In this document: positions 10,858 through 20,015 of the stretch, one piece after another
Layout of the letters: each line of letters opens with the position of its first letter
Numbering within the stretch: position 1 is the first letter of the stretch
Source: Bacteroidales bacterium
GTDB lineage: Bacteria; Bacteroidota; Bacteroidia; Bacteroidales; VadinHA17
Length of the DNA: 64,000 bases
Assembly: GCA_003142255.1 (NCBI GenBank)
Contig: PLLO01000003.1
Location: 62,001-126,000 of the forward strand
Direction of reading: 5' to 3'
The notes under the pieces: model-generated
Told to the model about the DNA's origin: nothing
Seen by the model: only the letters and a program-made list of their open reading frames with translations
The model's database searches: none
Position numbers and translations under genes: made by a program

Positions 10858-11388
10858 TCAAAATCGATGAAAGTAACATACACCAAGAGCTGGTATAAAG
10901 GAAAATCCTTCATAACCATTGAGATTAATTCCCCATCCTGCATCTATGCTAATTCCATCATTTTTGTTTAAATATAGATCTTTGCCAATTCGTAAATAAA
11001 GATATGGATATTTGCCTTCGTGAGCATAAAGATGATGATTCAAATCCCGAGTATAATTGAATCCAATCCTCCCATACCACGGACGCATATCTGAAAATTT
11101 AGATGAACCAGCAAAATGATAATAGATATCTCCTGCAAATGATAGCAGATTTCCCCAAAAAAACTGATCAGTTACATTATTTTGTTTATTTGGCAGCATA
11201 TACCCAATACTCAATCCTATTTTTGCCTGATTAAGAACTCGATATTTTATACCAATATTTAATAAATCCGGGAATCCAATTCCAGCTGATATATTTACTT
11301 TTCCTTGTCCAAACATTCGTCCACCAGAACTGAATAATAAAGAAACTATTAACAGAATGCAGTATAATGTCTTCACTCTATTTTTCAT
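10858..11388 (-). CDS. Hypothetical outer-membrane beta-barrel-like protein
   Basis: Signal peptide-like N-terminus, alternating aromatic/Gly pattern, terminal GVCYFHRF. Confidence 0.7.
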   Translation of the reverse strand: MKNRVKTLYCILLIVSLLFSSGGRMFGQGKVNISAGIGFPDLLNIGIKYRVLNQAKIGLSIGYMLPNKQNNVTDQFFWGNLLSFAGDIYYHFAGSSKFSDMRPWYGRIGFNYTRDLNHHLYAHEGKYPYLYLRIGKDLYLNKNDGISIDAGWGINLNGYEGFSFIPALGVCYFHRF

Positions 11389-11446
11389 TTTAATGTGGTT
11401 TTGGTAAATGAATAAAACTAAAATAACTGGATTTCAATTATATAAG

Positions 11447-11504
11447 ATCAAAGTTATACCTTGTTTAAGCCAAAGTCAATTTTATTTTAACAAAAGCCCC
11501 CGGG
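11447..11504 (-). promoter_or_regulatory. Duplicated promoter/terminator module, copy 2
   Basis: ATCAAAGTTATACCTTGTTTAAGCCAAAGTCAATTTTATTTTAACAAAAGCCCCCGGG, nearly identical to copy 1. Confidence 0.65.
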
Positions 11505-11582
11505 TATTGATTCCCGATGGTTTATCTCTCACTGCACCCTTGCAGAGGGTTTGCATAAGGTATTTATTAATTTATAAAGTAA

Positions 11583-12266
11583 TTATCTAAAGCACCTGAA
11601 TGTTTTGATAAAATAATCAGATTCTAATTTGGCATACTTATCAACGTCTTTAAGATCAACATTAACTATAGTATTACCATCACCGGAAAACTGTATTCTA
11701 AGCAAGTCCATAGGATGACTTCTTAGAAACTTTCTTGTATCTATATCAAGAATACCATTCGAAGTAATGCTTTTACCACAAGGCGTTCCACCAATAAGAT
11801 TAATTGTTAAAATGGTTTCACCGGATTTGATCAAGATTTTACTGTCTTTATTAAAACATAGGCTCTGTGAAGTGGAGGTTTTTATCCAAAGCATATAGGT
11901 AGTATCTTTTTTTTCGATATTTTCAGATATAGAAAATTTATAGTCGCCTATAATCTCACTATTTTGGGTAGCATTCGTACTGGCATTATAGCCCACTATT
12001 TCCCAGTTTGTAGTCTTAGCCGTTACCCCAGTAAAAGGATCAACTTCATTTTTTTGCCAATTACATGGGGTCGCTTCATTTATAATCTGACCTTTATTTT
12101 GTGTGGCTATTTGGACTTTAACTTGACCTTTTTTTTGCGGGGACACCTGACTTTTAACTTGACCTTTTTTTTGTGGAGTCACTTGATTTTTAACTTGACC
12201 TGTAATTCGCGCAGATATTAAAATAAAGCAGAATAATAAGATACTAACTGAAATTAGTTTTTTCAT
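11583..12266 (-). CDS. Hypothetical secreted protein with N-terminal tandem KKGQVKxQVxPQ repeats
   Basis: Signal-like MKKLISVSILLFCFILISARITG and three to four ~12-aa repeats. Confidence 0.7.
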   Translation of the reverse strand: MKKLISVSILLFCFILISARITGQVKNQVTPQKKGQVKSQVSPQKKGQVKVQIATQNKGQIINEATPCNWQKNEVDPFTGVTAKTTNWEIVGYNASTNATQNSEIIGDYKFSISENIEKKDTTYMLWIKTSTSQSLCFNKDSKILIKSGETILTINLIGGTPCGKSITSNGILDIDTRKFLRSHPMDLLRIQFSGDGNTIVNVDLKDVDKYAKLESDYFIKTFRCFR

Positions 12267-12383
12267 AATCTTAAGTATTTAGTCATTCAAAGTTACTAAT
12301 TTCTCAAGAACAGGATTATTAAAACAAAAAGCCCTCAGAGCTGATTTCTGAGGACTTCGTTGTATAGATTAGAATTGATAATG

Positions 12384-12812
12384 TTATTTCAGCCGGACAT
12401 ATTTCTCAGTAGTGAATTTTTCTGGTAGTTTCCAATTTTCATCAGCTGGCTGTCTTTGAATAAGTGTATCGTTTCGGATTTCCCATAAAAACCTTTCTGA
12501 TGTGCCAATATTGGATTTAGTTCTGGCATATATTCTTTTAGTTTGGAATCCTCCTCCGTCAAGTTTATAAGTTCCTGCCCCATAGTTATCCATGACCAAT
12601 GTATCTAACTCCATATGACCTACAAAAGTATAGTATCCGTCATTCCAGGTTTTTATTTGCCCCCCCTTAACTTGAGCTGGGAAAGTTACGTCTCTGGAAC
12701 TCCACGAAGCATAAACCATTTGCCAGGCACCCTCAATCGGTGATTTCTTTTCTTGTGTGCAACCCCCGATTATCAATGCGATAATTAGACTTAAAAAAAT
12801 AGCTCTTTTCAT
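12384..12812 (-). CDS. Hypothetical lipocalin-like lipoprotein
   Basis: Lipobox-like IIGGCTQEKK, then IEGAWQMVYA...Y.F.G typical of small lipocalin-like proteins. Confidence 0.65.
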   Translation of the reverse strand: MKRAIFLSLIIALIIGGCTQEKKSPIEGAWQMVYASWSSRDVTFPAQVKGGQIKTWNDGYYTFVGHMELDTLVMDNYGAGTYKLDGGGFQTKRIYARTKSNIGTSERFLWEIRNDTLIQRQPADENWKLPEKFTTEKYVRLK

Positions 12813-12856
12813 ATATACAGGTTTTAGTTATTAATTTAAAATCAGTCAGAGTTATT

Positions 12857-12899
12857 ATCAAAGTTAGGCCTTGTTTAAGCCAAAGTCAAATTTATTTAG
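12857..12899 (-). promoter_or_regulatory. Duplicated promoter module, copy 3
   Basis: ATCAAAGTTAGGCCTTGTTTAAGCCAAAGTCAAATTTATTTA; TAACTTTG and TTGAC elements conserved, upstream of CDS 12384-12812. Confidence 0.6.
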
Positions 12900-13127
12900 A
12901 GCAAAAAATCTTGGAGGAAATTTTGGGTTGTATCGTTATTTATTCGTCATGGATAAAAAACTTACAAAATTTATTATGTCCAAAGACCTATCTAAAGAAT
13001 AACCATTATAAAATTTGGTTATGGCACGCCCGAAAATTTACATTGTTGAATATATACCGACAAGAACGGGATTGTTCTATATGATTTCACCTTCCAGGCC
13101 ATGAATCCTAAAGAGGCAAGACTGAGT

Positions 13128-13200
13128 CCGGGTTTTTTCGTTTAGTGACCACCCAACCAGGATCATGCAATAATCCTGCAAAAAGACTATAAATGGGAGA
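13128..13200 (+). repeat. Diverged copy of the tRNA-adjacent repeat
   Basis: GGTTTTTTCGTTTAGTGACCACCCAACCAGGATCATGCAATAATCCTGCAAAAAGACTATAAATGGGAGAAGTGAATG. Confidence 0.8.
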
Positions 13201-13364
13201 AGTGAATGGAAAAGCTAATGACCCGGACCATAGTTGGCCGGAATAAATTTACAATCTCTATCCAGAATTAAGGGCTTGTTGTTTAGTTATGTATGTAAAG
13301 TGAAATCTGATTGGTTAAATGTTGTCAGATAGTCCGGCTTTTGTAAAAAAATATTAATTTAACT

Positions 13365-13799
13365 TTATTCCTTTTTTCTTTTTTCTTTAATTCCTTCCCT
13401 GGGTTTCAACTGGCACATGCAGGAACCAGACAACCTCTCTTCAATATTTGTTTTAAGCGGCAACCCGTCACGTTCCCAGTCAACAATCCCCCCCGCCATA
13501 TTAGCAATTCTCTCAAATCCCTTATTTTTAAGAAAGACTACTGCTTCTTTACTTCTTAAACCAACAGTATCTGCAAAAATGAGATTTTTATCCGCTGGCA
13601 GTTTTGAATATTCATGCTCCAGTTTGCTTAATGGGAAAAACAGAATTTCAGGTACATCAAATTTTTTAAAATTATTCAGATAATCTTCCCTGACATCAAC
13701 AATAACGGCTCCTTTACCGCAAAGCTCAAAAGATTCTTTGGGGGATAGATTTAATATTCCGCAACTCATAAAGCCGATATTTTCAAAAAGAGAATCCAT
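13365..13799 (-). CDS. Rhodanese-like domain protein
   Basis: AVIVDVREDYLNNF...NLIFADTVGLRSKEAVVFLKNKGFERIANMAGGIVDWERDGLPL; rhodanese fold, active site position not clearly Cys. Confidence 0.85.
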   Translation of the reverse strand: MDSLFENIGFMSCGILNLSPKESFELCGKGAVIVDVREDYLNNFKKFDVPEILFFPLSKLEHEYSKLPADKNLIFADTVGLRSKEAVVFLKNKGFERIANMAGGIVDWERDGLPLKTNIEERLSGSCMCQLKPREGIKEKRKKE

Positions 13800-14231
13800 C
13801 TAATTTAATTTGACACCTTTCATCTGCAATATCTTTACCAGATCTTCTTCGGGAAAGAACCCTACATGCCTGTAATATTCCTTGCCGGTTTCGTCAAGAA
13901 GTACTTGAGTAGGGATTGCTTCAATACCATATTTAACACCAAAAGACTTGCCTGCCTCTGTCCAAACATCATGAAATTCAACTTTTACCTCTTTGCCGTA
14001 TTTCGCTTCAATTGACTTCATTACAAGTTGCATTTGCTGACAAGGAATGCATCTGACAGATCCCAGCTCGATGAAAGTTACCTTATAGTTCTTATCAATT
14101 GTTTGATTATCAGTGGCAGATTCCTTTGTGATTTTTTTCTTATCAACTGGATTTGAACTTTGACCACATGATGCTGCTAAAAAGAGGGTCATCAGAAGAA
14201 AAGTTATAGGTGCCTGTATTAATACTTTCAT
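13800..14231 (-). CDS. Thioredoxin family lipoprotein
   Basis: Lipobox AASCGQ; VRCIPCQQM (CxxC) and EAIPTQVLLD cis-Pro motif. Confidence 0.88.
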   Translation of the reverse strand: MKVLIQAPITFLLMTLFLAASCGQSSNPVDKKKITKESATDNQTIDKNYKVTFIELGSVRCIPCQQMQLVMKSIEAKYGKEVKVEFHDVWTEAGKSFGVKYGIEAIPTQVLLDETGKEYYRHVGFFPEEDLVKILQMKGVKLN

Positions 14232-14236
14232 TTTAT

Positions 14237-14482
14237 TTAGTTTAAGTTATTGTCAATAGTATTCTGAATTAATTTTTCAGCCTTCTCAAAAATGTCCGAA
14301 ACAGGTTTCTGTTTTATCATCTTCCCAAGTTCTATTGCCTCACTTGCCTGTTCAACAGTGCAGCCTATTTCAAGGGCTTTTTTGAAATGATAATTAAGAC
14401 ATGAAAGGCATCCGCCCGCAATAGATGCTGATATACCTGCAAGCTCTATTGTTTTTGCATCCAGATGATTAAATTTTCCCAT
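14237..14482 (-). CDS. Carboxymuconolactone decarboxylase/AhpD-like small protein
   Basis: GGCLSCLNYHFKKALEIGCTVEQASEAIELGKMIKQ: CxxC-x2-H AhpD-like motif. Confidence 0.8.
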   Translation of the reverse strand: MGKFNHLDAKTIELAGISASIAGGCLSCLNYHFKKALEIGCTVEQASEAIELGKMIKQKPVSDIFEKAEKLIQNTIDNNLN

Positions 14483-14547
14483 AATACTAAATCTTAATTA
14501 TTTCTATATCTGATCCTTAACCGACCTGACAAGTAATAGAATACTTA

Positions 14548-15570
14548 TTAAAATAAGATATTAAATAAATACCCCACAATCATTATTCCAACTCCCACAA
14601 TTCCTATAAATGTGAATATCAAAGGAAGTTTTAATACTTTTCGCAGTATAATCATTTCAGGTAACGACAAACCAATTACCGCCATCATAAACGCCAGGGA
14701 TGTTCCCAGCGCCGCTCCCTTTTCAATAAGTACTGAAACAATTGGGACTATCCCGGCTGCATTGGAATATAGCGGAATGCCTATTAATATTGATAACGGA
14801 ACCGAATACCATGCAGATTTACCCATCAGTGCTGCCATAAAATCTTCCGGGACATACCCATGTGCCCCGGCTCCGACAGCAATACCCAAAGCTACATAAA
14901 GCCATACTTTTCCGACGATATCTCTGATTGCATCGTACCCAAGGCTTATCCTGCTGCCGAATTTCATTTTTCCTTCTTCGTCGCTATTTCCGCCCAGGTG
15001 TGTCTCATATACCCATGGCTCAACCCATTTTTCGAGCTTTAACAAACCAATTATCCAGCCGGCAATGATTGCTATAACCAAACCTGTTCCCACATATATC
15101 ACTGCTACCTTCCACCCGAACATCCCGTACAGTAGAACCACCGCTACTTCATTGATCATAGGAGATGAGATAAGAAAAGAAAACGTGACTCCCAATGGAA
15201 CACCAGCTTCTACAAATCCCAGGAATAAGGGGATTGCCGAACACGAACAGAACGGAGTAACAATTCCGAGCGCCGCTGCCATAACATTACCCGTAAATGT
15301 TTTCTTCCCTTCAAGTGCCTTCCGTGTACGCTCAGGTGTAAAATAGGTCCTGATAATACCCACGAGGAATATTATAAGAGTCAGCAGCATCATTACCTTT
15401 GGAAATTCAAAAACAAAGAAACGAAGAGCTTCAGTGAGATGCGCCCCTTTTGTCATTCCGAAAACTGTATCAATCAACCAATTGGTAACCGGTTGAAGGT
15501 TATGGTAAATAATATACCAGACAGGTAATAATACAATCGGTAACCAGATATTTGTTTTAATGTTTTTCAT
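14548..15570 (-). CDS. Permease of the ArsP/DUF318 (UPF0718) family
   Basis: Multi-TM; TPFCSCSAIPLFLGFVEAGVPLGVTFSFLISSPMINE motif. Confidence 0.9.
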   Translation of the reverse strand: MKNIKTNIWLPIVLLPVWYIIYHNLQPVTNWLIDTVFGMTKGAHLTEALRFFVFEFPKVMMLLTLIIFLVGIIRTYFTPERTRKALEGKKTFTGNVMAAALGIVTPFCSCSAIPLFLGFVEAGVPLGVTFSFLISSPMINEVAVVLLYGMFGWKVAVIYVGTGLVIAIIAGWIIGLLKLEKWVEPWVYETHLGGNSDEEGKMKFGSRISLGYDAIRDIVGKVWLYVALGIAVGAGAHGYVPEDFMAALMGKSAWYSVPLSILIGIPLYSNAAGIVPIVSVLIEKGAALGTSLAFMMAVIGLSLPEMIILRKVLKLPLIFTFIGIVGVGIMIVGYLFNILF

Positions 15571-15583
15571 TTAATAAGAATTG

Positions 15584-15607
15584 ATATTTCGTCATATTAC
15601 GAAATAT
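15584..15607. promoter_or_regulatory. Candidate ArsR operator upstream of permease gene
   Basis: Perfect inverted repeat ATATTTCGT-CATATT-ACGAAATAT. Confidence 0.6.
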
Positions 15608-15620
15608 TTATGCAAATTTT

Positions 15621-16319
15621 TTATAAGTAAATCCTGATAATATAATAAACGCCAACAATAATGAAGACGACAGCAATGACTCTCCTGAACCATAGTTCAA
15701 ATACTTTTATCTTATTGTAAAGACCTCCAATTCCAGATACAGTATAAGCCAGCACCCATGCTAAAATGATTACAGGTATCCCTGTTGCTATAGCAAATAT
15801 GACTGGCAGATATAATCCGGATGCAGTTGATAAGGTTAAAGGAACAAGCATCCCAAAATACAATACTCCGCTGTAGGGGCAAAAAGCAAGAGCAAAAACT
15901 ATCCCCAGTAATACTGCATCAATAAACCGCCACGACTTTCTCTTTTCCATCTTTTCCGAAAGTCTGCCAAGCCCTGGAAAATTTATCCTGATGATGTCGA
16001 GCATGAATATTCCGATTAACAATAAGAGCGGTCCGATGATTTTCTCACCATACCGCTGGAAGAACCCCGAGAATTTAAACTGGTCTGCACCAAAATAAAT
16101 AATGAGTGGGATTAAAGTATATGTAATTGCTCTTCCAAGAGTATAAAACAATCCGTTAAAAAAGACCCGGTTGCGGTTTTCAATATCTCTGCTGATAAAC
16201 CCGATGGCTGTAATGTTTGTAGCCAGCGGACAAGGACTGATAGCTGTCATAAGACCAAGAAGCAGTGCCGTAATCCATGGCATGGAACTGTTATCAAGTA
16301 GATTTGTAAGAAAATCCAT
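15621..16319 (-). CDS. arsG: ArsG-like efflux permease (CcdA-like membrane protein)
   Basis: Six-TM protein with TAISPCPLATNITAIGFI and ALAFCPYSGVLYFGMLVPL; position next to ArsF/ArsE-like genes. Confidence 0.75.
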   Translation of the reverse strand: MDFLTNLLDNSSMPWITALLLGLMTAISPCPLATNITAIGFISRDIENRNRVFFNGLFYTLGRAITYTLIPLIIYFGADQFKFSGFFQRYGEKIIGPLLLLIGIFMLDIIRINFPGLGRLSEKMEKRKSWRFIDAVLLGIVFALAFCPYSGVLYFGMLVPLTLSTASGLYLPVIFAIATGIPVIILAWVLAYTVSGIGGLYNKIKVFELWFRRVIAVVFIIVGVYYIIRIYL

Positions 16320-16375
16320 TATAAAAATATTGGTTTAACTGGCGCAAAAAAGAGAATAGACTTTCTAGCAGACTA

Positions 16376-16798
16376 TTATTTAATGAGAGGATCTATCTTC
16401 GATTTCATGACCTCAGTAAATTTTTGTGGCTGGGAAACAGCATATAGAAACCCTTCATTTGTAATATTGATCTTCTGGTCACCTTTTACAATCAGTAGAG
16501 TTTGACTGTTAACACCCAGTTTTTCACCAAGTGATTTCCCGGTTGCCTCTTCAAGATTTAAGGCAGTAAAACTAATCTTCCCGGTCTTTACCTGATCGGC
16601 ATAAAGCATTTCAATATTTTTTCTGGCTTCTGCTTCCACTGCTTTGCAGGTTGCACAACGGACTGTCATGTGAAAGTAATAAACCTCAACATCTCCATTA
16701 TTGGGAATTGCAGTTGCAGATTTCTGGTTTGTCTGTGCATTGCATGAAATATTAGCAAGAGCGATCAGTATGAAACTTATTGACAATAGTTTTCTCAT
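16376..16798 (-). CDS. arsF: ArsF-like secreted thiol protein
   Basis: Signal peptide, VYYFHMTVRCATCKAVEAEARKNIE CxxC motif, linked to arsE/arsG-like genes. Confidence 0.75.
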   Translation of the reverse strand: MRKLLSISFILIALANISCNAQTNQKSATAIPNNGDVEVYYFHMTVRCATCKAVEAEARKNIEMLYADQVKTGKISFTALNLEEATGKSLGEKLGVNSQTLLIVKGDQKINITNEGFLYAVSQPQKFTEVMKSKIDPLIK

Positions 16799-16808
16799 GG
16801 GATTATTA

Positions 16809-17042
16809 TTATCTGGTTAAAAATTGTTTAATCTCTTCAGAAGACGGAACGCGTCCTTTTACTACAACCTTGCCATCCACGACCAAAGCTGGAGTTGTCA
16901 TTATATTGTATTTCATAATTTCAACTATGTCCTCAACCTTTGTGATGTGAGCATCTATCCTGTTATCCTTTACCACTTTGCGGGTAAGTTCTTCGAGGGT
17001 TTTGCATTTTGAACAACCTGTTCCCAATATTTTTATTTCCAT
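16809..17042 (-). CDS. arsE: Small thioredoxin (glutaredoxin-like, ArsE-like)
   Basis: MEIKILGTGCSKCKTLEELTRKVV...MTTPALVVDGKVVVKGRVPS; CSKC active site, 77 aa. Confidence 0.82.
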   Translation of the reverse strand: MEIKILGTGCSKCKTLEELTRKVVKDNRIDAHITKVEDIVEIMKYNIMTTPALVVDGKVVVKGRVPSSEEIKQFLTR

Positions 17043-17053
17043 AACATTATTAT

Positions 17054-17368
17054 TTATTGTTTCCTGTTAAAAAAAGTACCAAGCAATTCTTTCGCTTCAG
17101 CCCACCCGGTCTTATTTATACAATATTTAATATAGGGAGGATTTATCTCACCCTGGATAAGTCCTGCTGCTTTAAGCTCGCTCAGATGCTGGGAGAGAGT
17201 CGATCTGGCAATCGGAAGTTCTTCTGCCATATCGCCGCTATAACAGCACTTATCAGTATTCTTTACCAGGAAATCCATTATAAACACTCTTACGGGATGT
17301 CCCAATGCTTTTGAGTACCGTGCAATCTTTTCCTGTTTATCAGTGAACACCTTTTCCTTTATCTCCAT
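17054..17368 (-). CDS. arsR: ArsR family winged-helix repressor
   Basis: KALGHPVRVFIMDFL...RSTLSQHLSELKAAGLIQGE. Confidence 0.92.
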   Translation of the reverse strand: MEIKEKVFTDKQEKIARYSKALGHPVRVFIMDFLVKNTDKCCYSGDMAEELPIARSTLSQHLSELKAAGLIQGEINPPYIKYCINKTGWAEAKELLGTFFNRKQ

Positions 17369-17377
17369 TTCATTTAG

Positions 17378-17397
17378 TATTTCGTCTAATTGCGAAA
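17378..17397. promoter_or_regulatory. Candidate ArsR operator upstream of arsR
   Basis: TATTTCGT-CTAATT-GCGAAA; same TTTCGT-N6-RCGAAA architecture as 15584-15607. Confidence 0.55.
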
Positions 17398-17589
17398 CAA
17401 AAATATAAAAAATTCAATTCACCTAATAGAATTATATGCTTTTTATGGACTTTTTTAAGCTTTCATATTCTGTAGCCTTTGAGAGAACCAGGATGATGGA
17501 GTTATTGCAAATTTGGAAAATCAGACGAACTGAACACCTTTATTGATTTGACCTACAATATATTCAATTTATTTTATTCCTTTTTTAAT

Positions 17590-17700
17590 TGACCACCCAT
17601 CAGGATCATGCAATAATCCTGCAAAAAGACCGTAAATGAGCGAAGCGAATGAAGGGCTTTTTCTTTTGATTTCCTCCCATACAGGATCATGCAATAATCA
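17590..17700 (+). repeat. Two-unit diverged copy of the tRNA-adjacent repeat
   Basis: GACCACCCATCAGGATCATGCAATAATCCTGCAAAAAGACCGTAAATGAGCGAAGCGAATGAAGGGCTTTTTC...CAGGATCATGCAATAATCA. Confidence 0.85.
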
Positions 17701-17900
17701 TTCCGCATTTCATCAGAAAAATCGAATGTAATTCGTGGAAAACGGTTTGGAATCCATAAATTATTTTATATTTAAAAGAATAGATAAAGTAAAAAACTCT
17801 TTAAATTATCAAAGAATTATAGTTAATTTTAAAATGAATATTAATAGTTTGTAATTTACATATTATCAATAGAATAATATCTTATTTTAATCCTAATCTA

Positions 17901-19967
17901 ATGAAAAGGACAATTATTGCTTTTCTGTTTAACATTCTACTCATTAATGTTACGCTGGCTCAATGGCATGATTCAAATAACGGACTCTGCGGTGGATATA
18001 TCAATGTGATTTATATTGATGCATCGACCAATACAGTTTATGCAGGAACCCCGGTCGGAGGAATTTTTATTTCAACGGATAATGGAAGCAGCTGGACACC
18101 AATCAATTCCGGTCTCCCACTGAAGAATATTACAGCAATTGCTAAAGATGGCAATAATCTTTATGTAAATGCATGGGGTGCTGGCCCCTATACTTCGATC
18201 AATAATGGTGCTTCCTGGTCTGCTGCCAATGGAGGACTGACAGGACAAGGCCTGAATATTATGAGTTTGACAATTACAGGAGGGAAATTATTTGCCGGTG
18301 CATACGGAGGTGGAGTCTTCTTGTCAACAAATAAAGGAACATCATGGTCTGCTGTTAACAACGGCTTGTCATGATATGCCTTTTGTGGAGTTTTTGTTGC
18401 CTCAACCGGCAATAATATTTTTGCAGGTACTGGCAATGGAATATTCCGGAGTATAAATGACGGGAGTTCGTGGAGTTCAGTTTGTACCGCTCTTGCAGGA
18501 CATTATGTCTCTTCAATAGCTATCAGCGGTACTAATATTTTTGCGGGATCGGATAAGGGTGTCTATTTATCAGTGGACAATGGTACTACATGGACAGCAG
18601 TTAACAATGGATTCCTTAATCCGTATGTGTTTTCCCTTGCAGCAAGCGGCAACAATGTTTATGCCGGTATGAGGAATTCCGGTATATTTTTTTCGACAAA
18701 TAGCGGAAGTTCATGGAATGCTGTTAATACAGGTCTGGCAGATGTAACCAATCCTAATAACATTGTAATAAACGGGAACGGTGTTTTTGCCGGAACAGAA
18801 GATGGGGTTTTCTTTTCAAACAATAATGGCAGCAGCTGGTCAGCTGCAAACTCAGGCATAATTAATTTAACAGTTCAGTTTGAAGCATATATGGAGGGTT
18901 ACCTTCTGGCAGGTACTTCCGGAAATGGTATCCTGATCTCGACAAATAATGGAAACTCGTGGTCTATAGGCAAACCGACCTTGTCTGGGCAGGGATTGGA
19001 TGTAAGTGCCGCTCTCGTAGTTGGCAGTAATATTTTTGCTGGAACCAGAGGTTCAGGAGTTTTCATGTCGGCAGACAAAGGGATTATCTGGACAGCAAAA
19101 AATAATGGTTTGAATCCGTTCTTAAATATCCTTTTGATGGAGGTAAATAATGACAATATATATATCGGGACACTTGGAGGAGGAGTGTTTAAGTCATCAG
19201 ATAATGGAAGTAATTGGACAGCAATCAACAACGGGATTACCAGCTATACAGTAGTCGCAATTGCTTCTGAAGGCAATAAAATTTTTGCTGGAACCTTTGA
19301 CGGCGGAGTTTTTCAGTCGACTGATTATGGAAGTTTGTGGTCACCGGTAAATAATGGATTGACTGGACTGGCACTGCATGTAACTTCGCTGGCGGTAAAC
19401 GGCACCAAGATCATAGCCGGGACGAACAACGGAGTCTATATGTCGACCAATGACGGAACAGACTGGATTGCCAAAAATAGCGACCTGTCAGGCAATTCCC
19501 TCCTTATCAAGTCGATAGTGTTTTGCGGTGACAATATTGTCATAAGCACTTCCGGAGGTAATGTTTTCTCTTCTCCTGATGATGGAAATTCGTGGACTTC
19601 AATAAAATCAGGTTTACCGGGAAACGAGATTTTATCGCTGGCAATAAGCGGAAGTAACATCTTTGCAGGTACGGATGGCAATGGCATCTGGAGCCGGTTA
19701 CTATCAGATATAGGCGGCTTGACCAGTATCAATAATGATGAAATGAGTGACATTACGGTTTATCCTAATCCTGTAAATAATGTTATGTTTATTAAAGGAT
19801 TACCATATAACTCTATAATATCAATCTATGATTTCCAGGGTCAGAAGGTACTAAGTCAGCCTTTTATAGAAAATCAGTTGGATATCAGTCATCTGACCAA
19901 TGGCATTTATATGATAAAACTTGAAAACAGAACTAGCGTATCTTTCAAAAAAATCATAAAAAAGTAA
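17901..19967 (+). pseudogene. Secreted BNR/beta-propeller-like repeat protein with T9SS C-terminal sorting domain, interrupted by one in-frame TGA (18372-18374)
   Basis: ORFs 17901-18374 and 18573-19967 are in the same frame; sequence between them continues the same GNNIFAGT...S.DNGSSW repeat; C-terminal ITVYPNPVNNVMFIKG...MIKLENRTSVSFKKIIKK. Confidence 0.85.
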
Positions 19968-20015
19968 AATTTTATTGGGTATAATGCTGATGGAAATCCG
20001 TTGCTAGACTTATTC

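Noticed and set aside
18372-18374. Selenocysteine at the in-frame TGA
   Set aside because: No SECIS-like structure recognised, no selenoprotein family match, and a structural repeat region has no reason for Sec.
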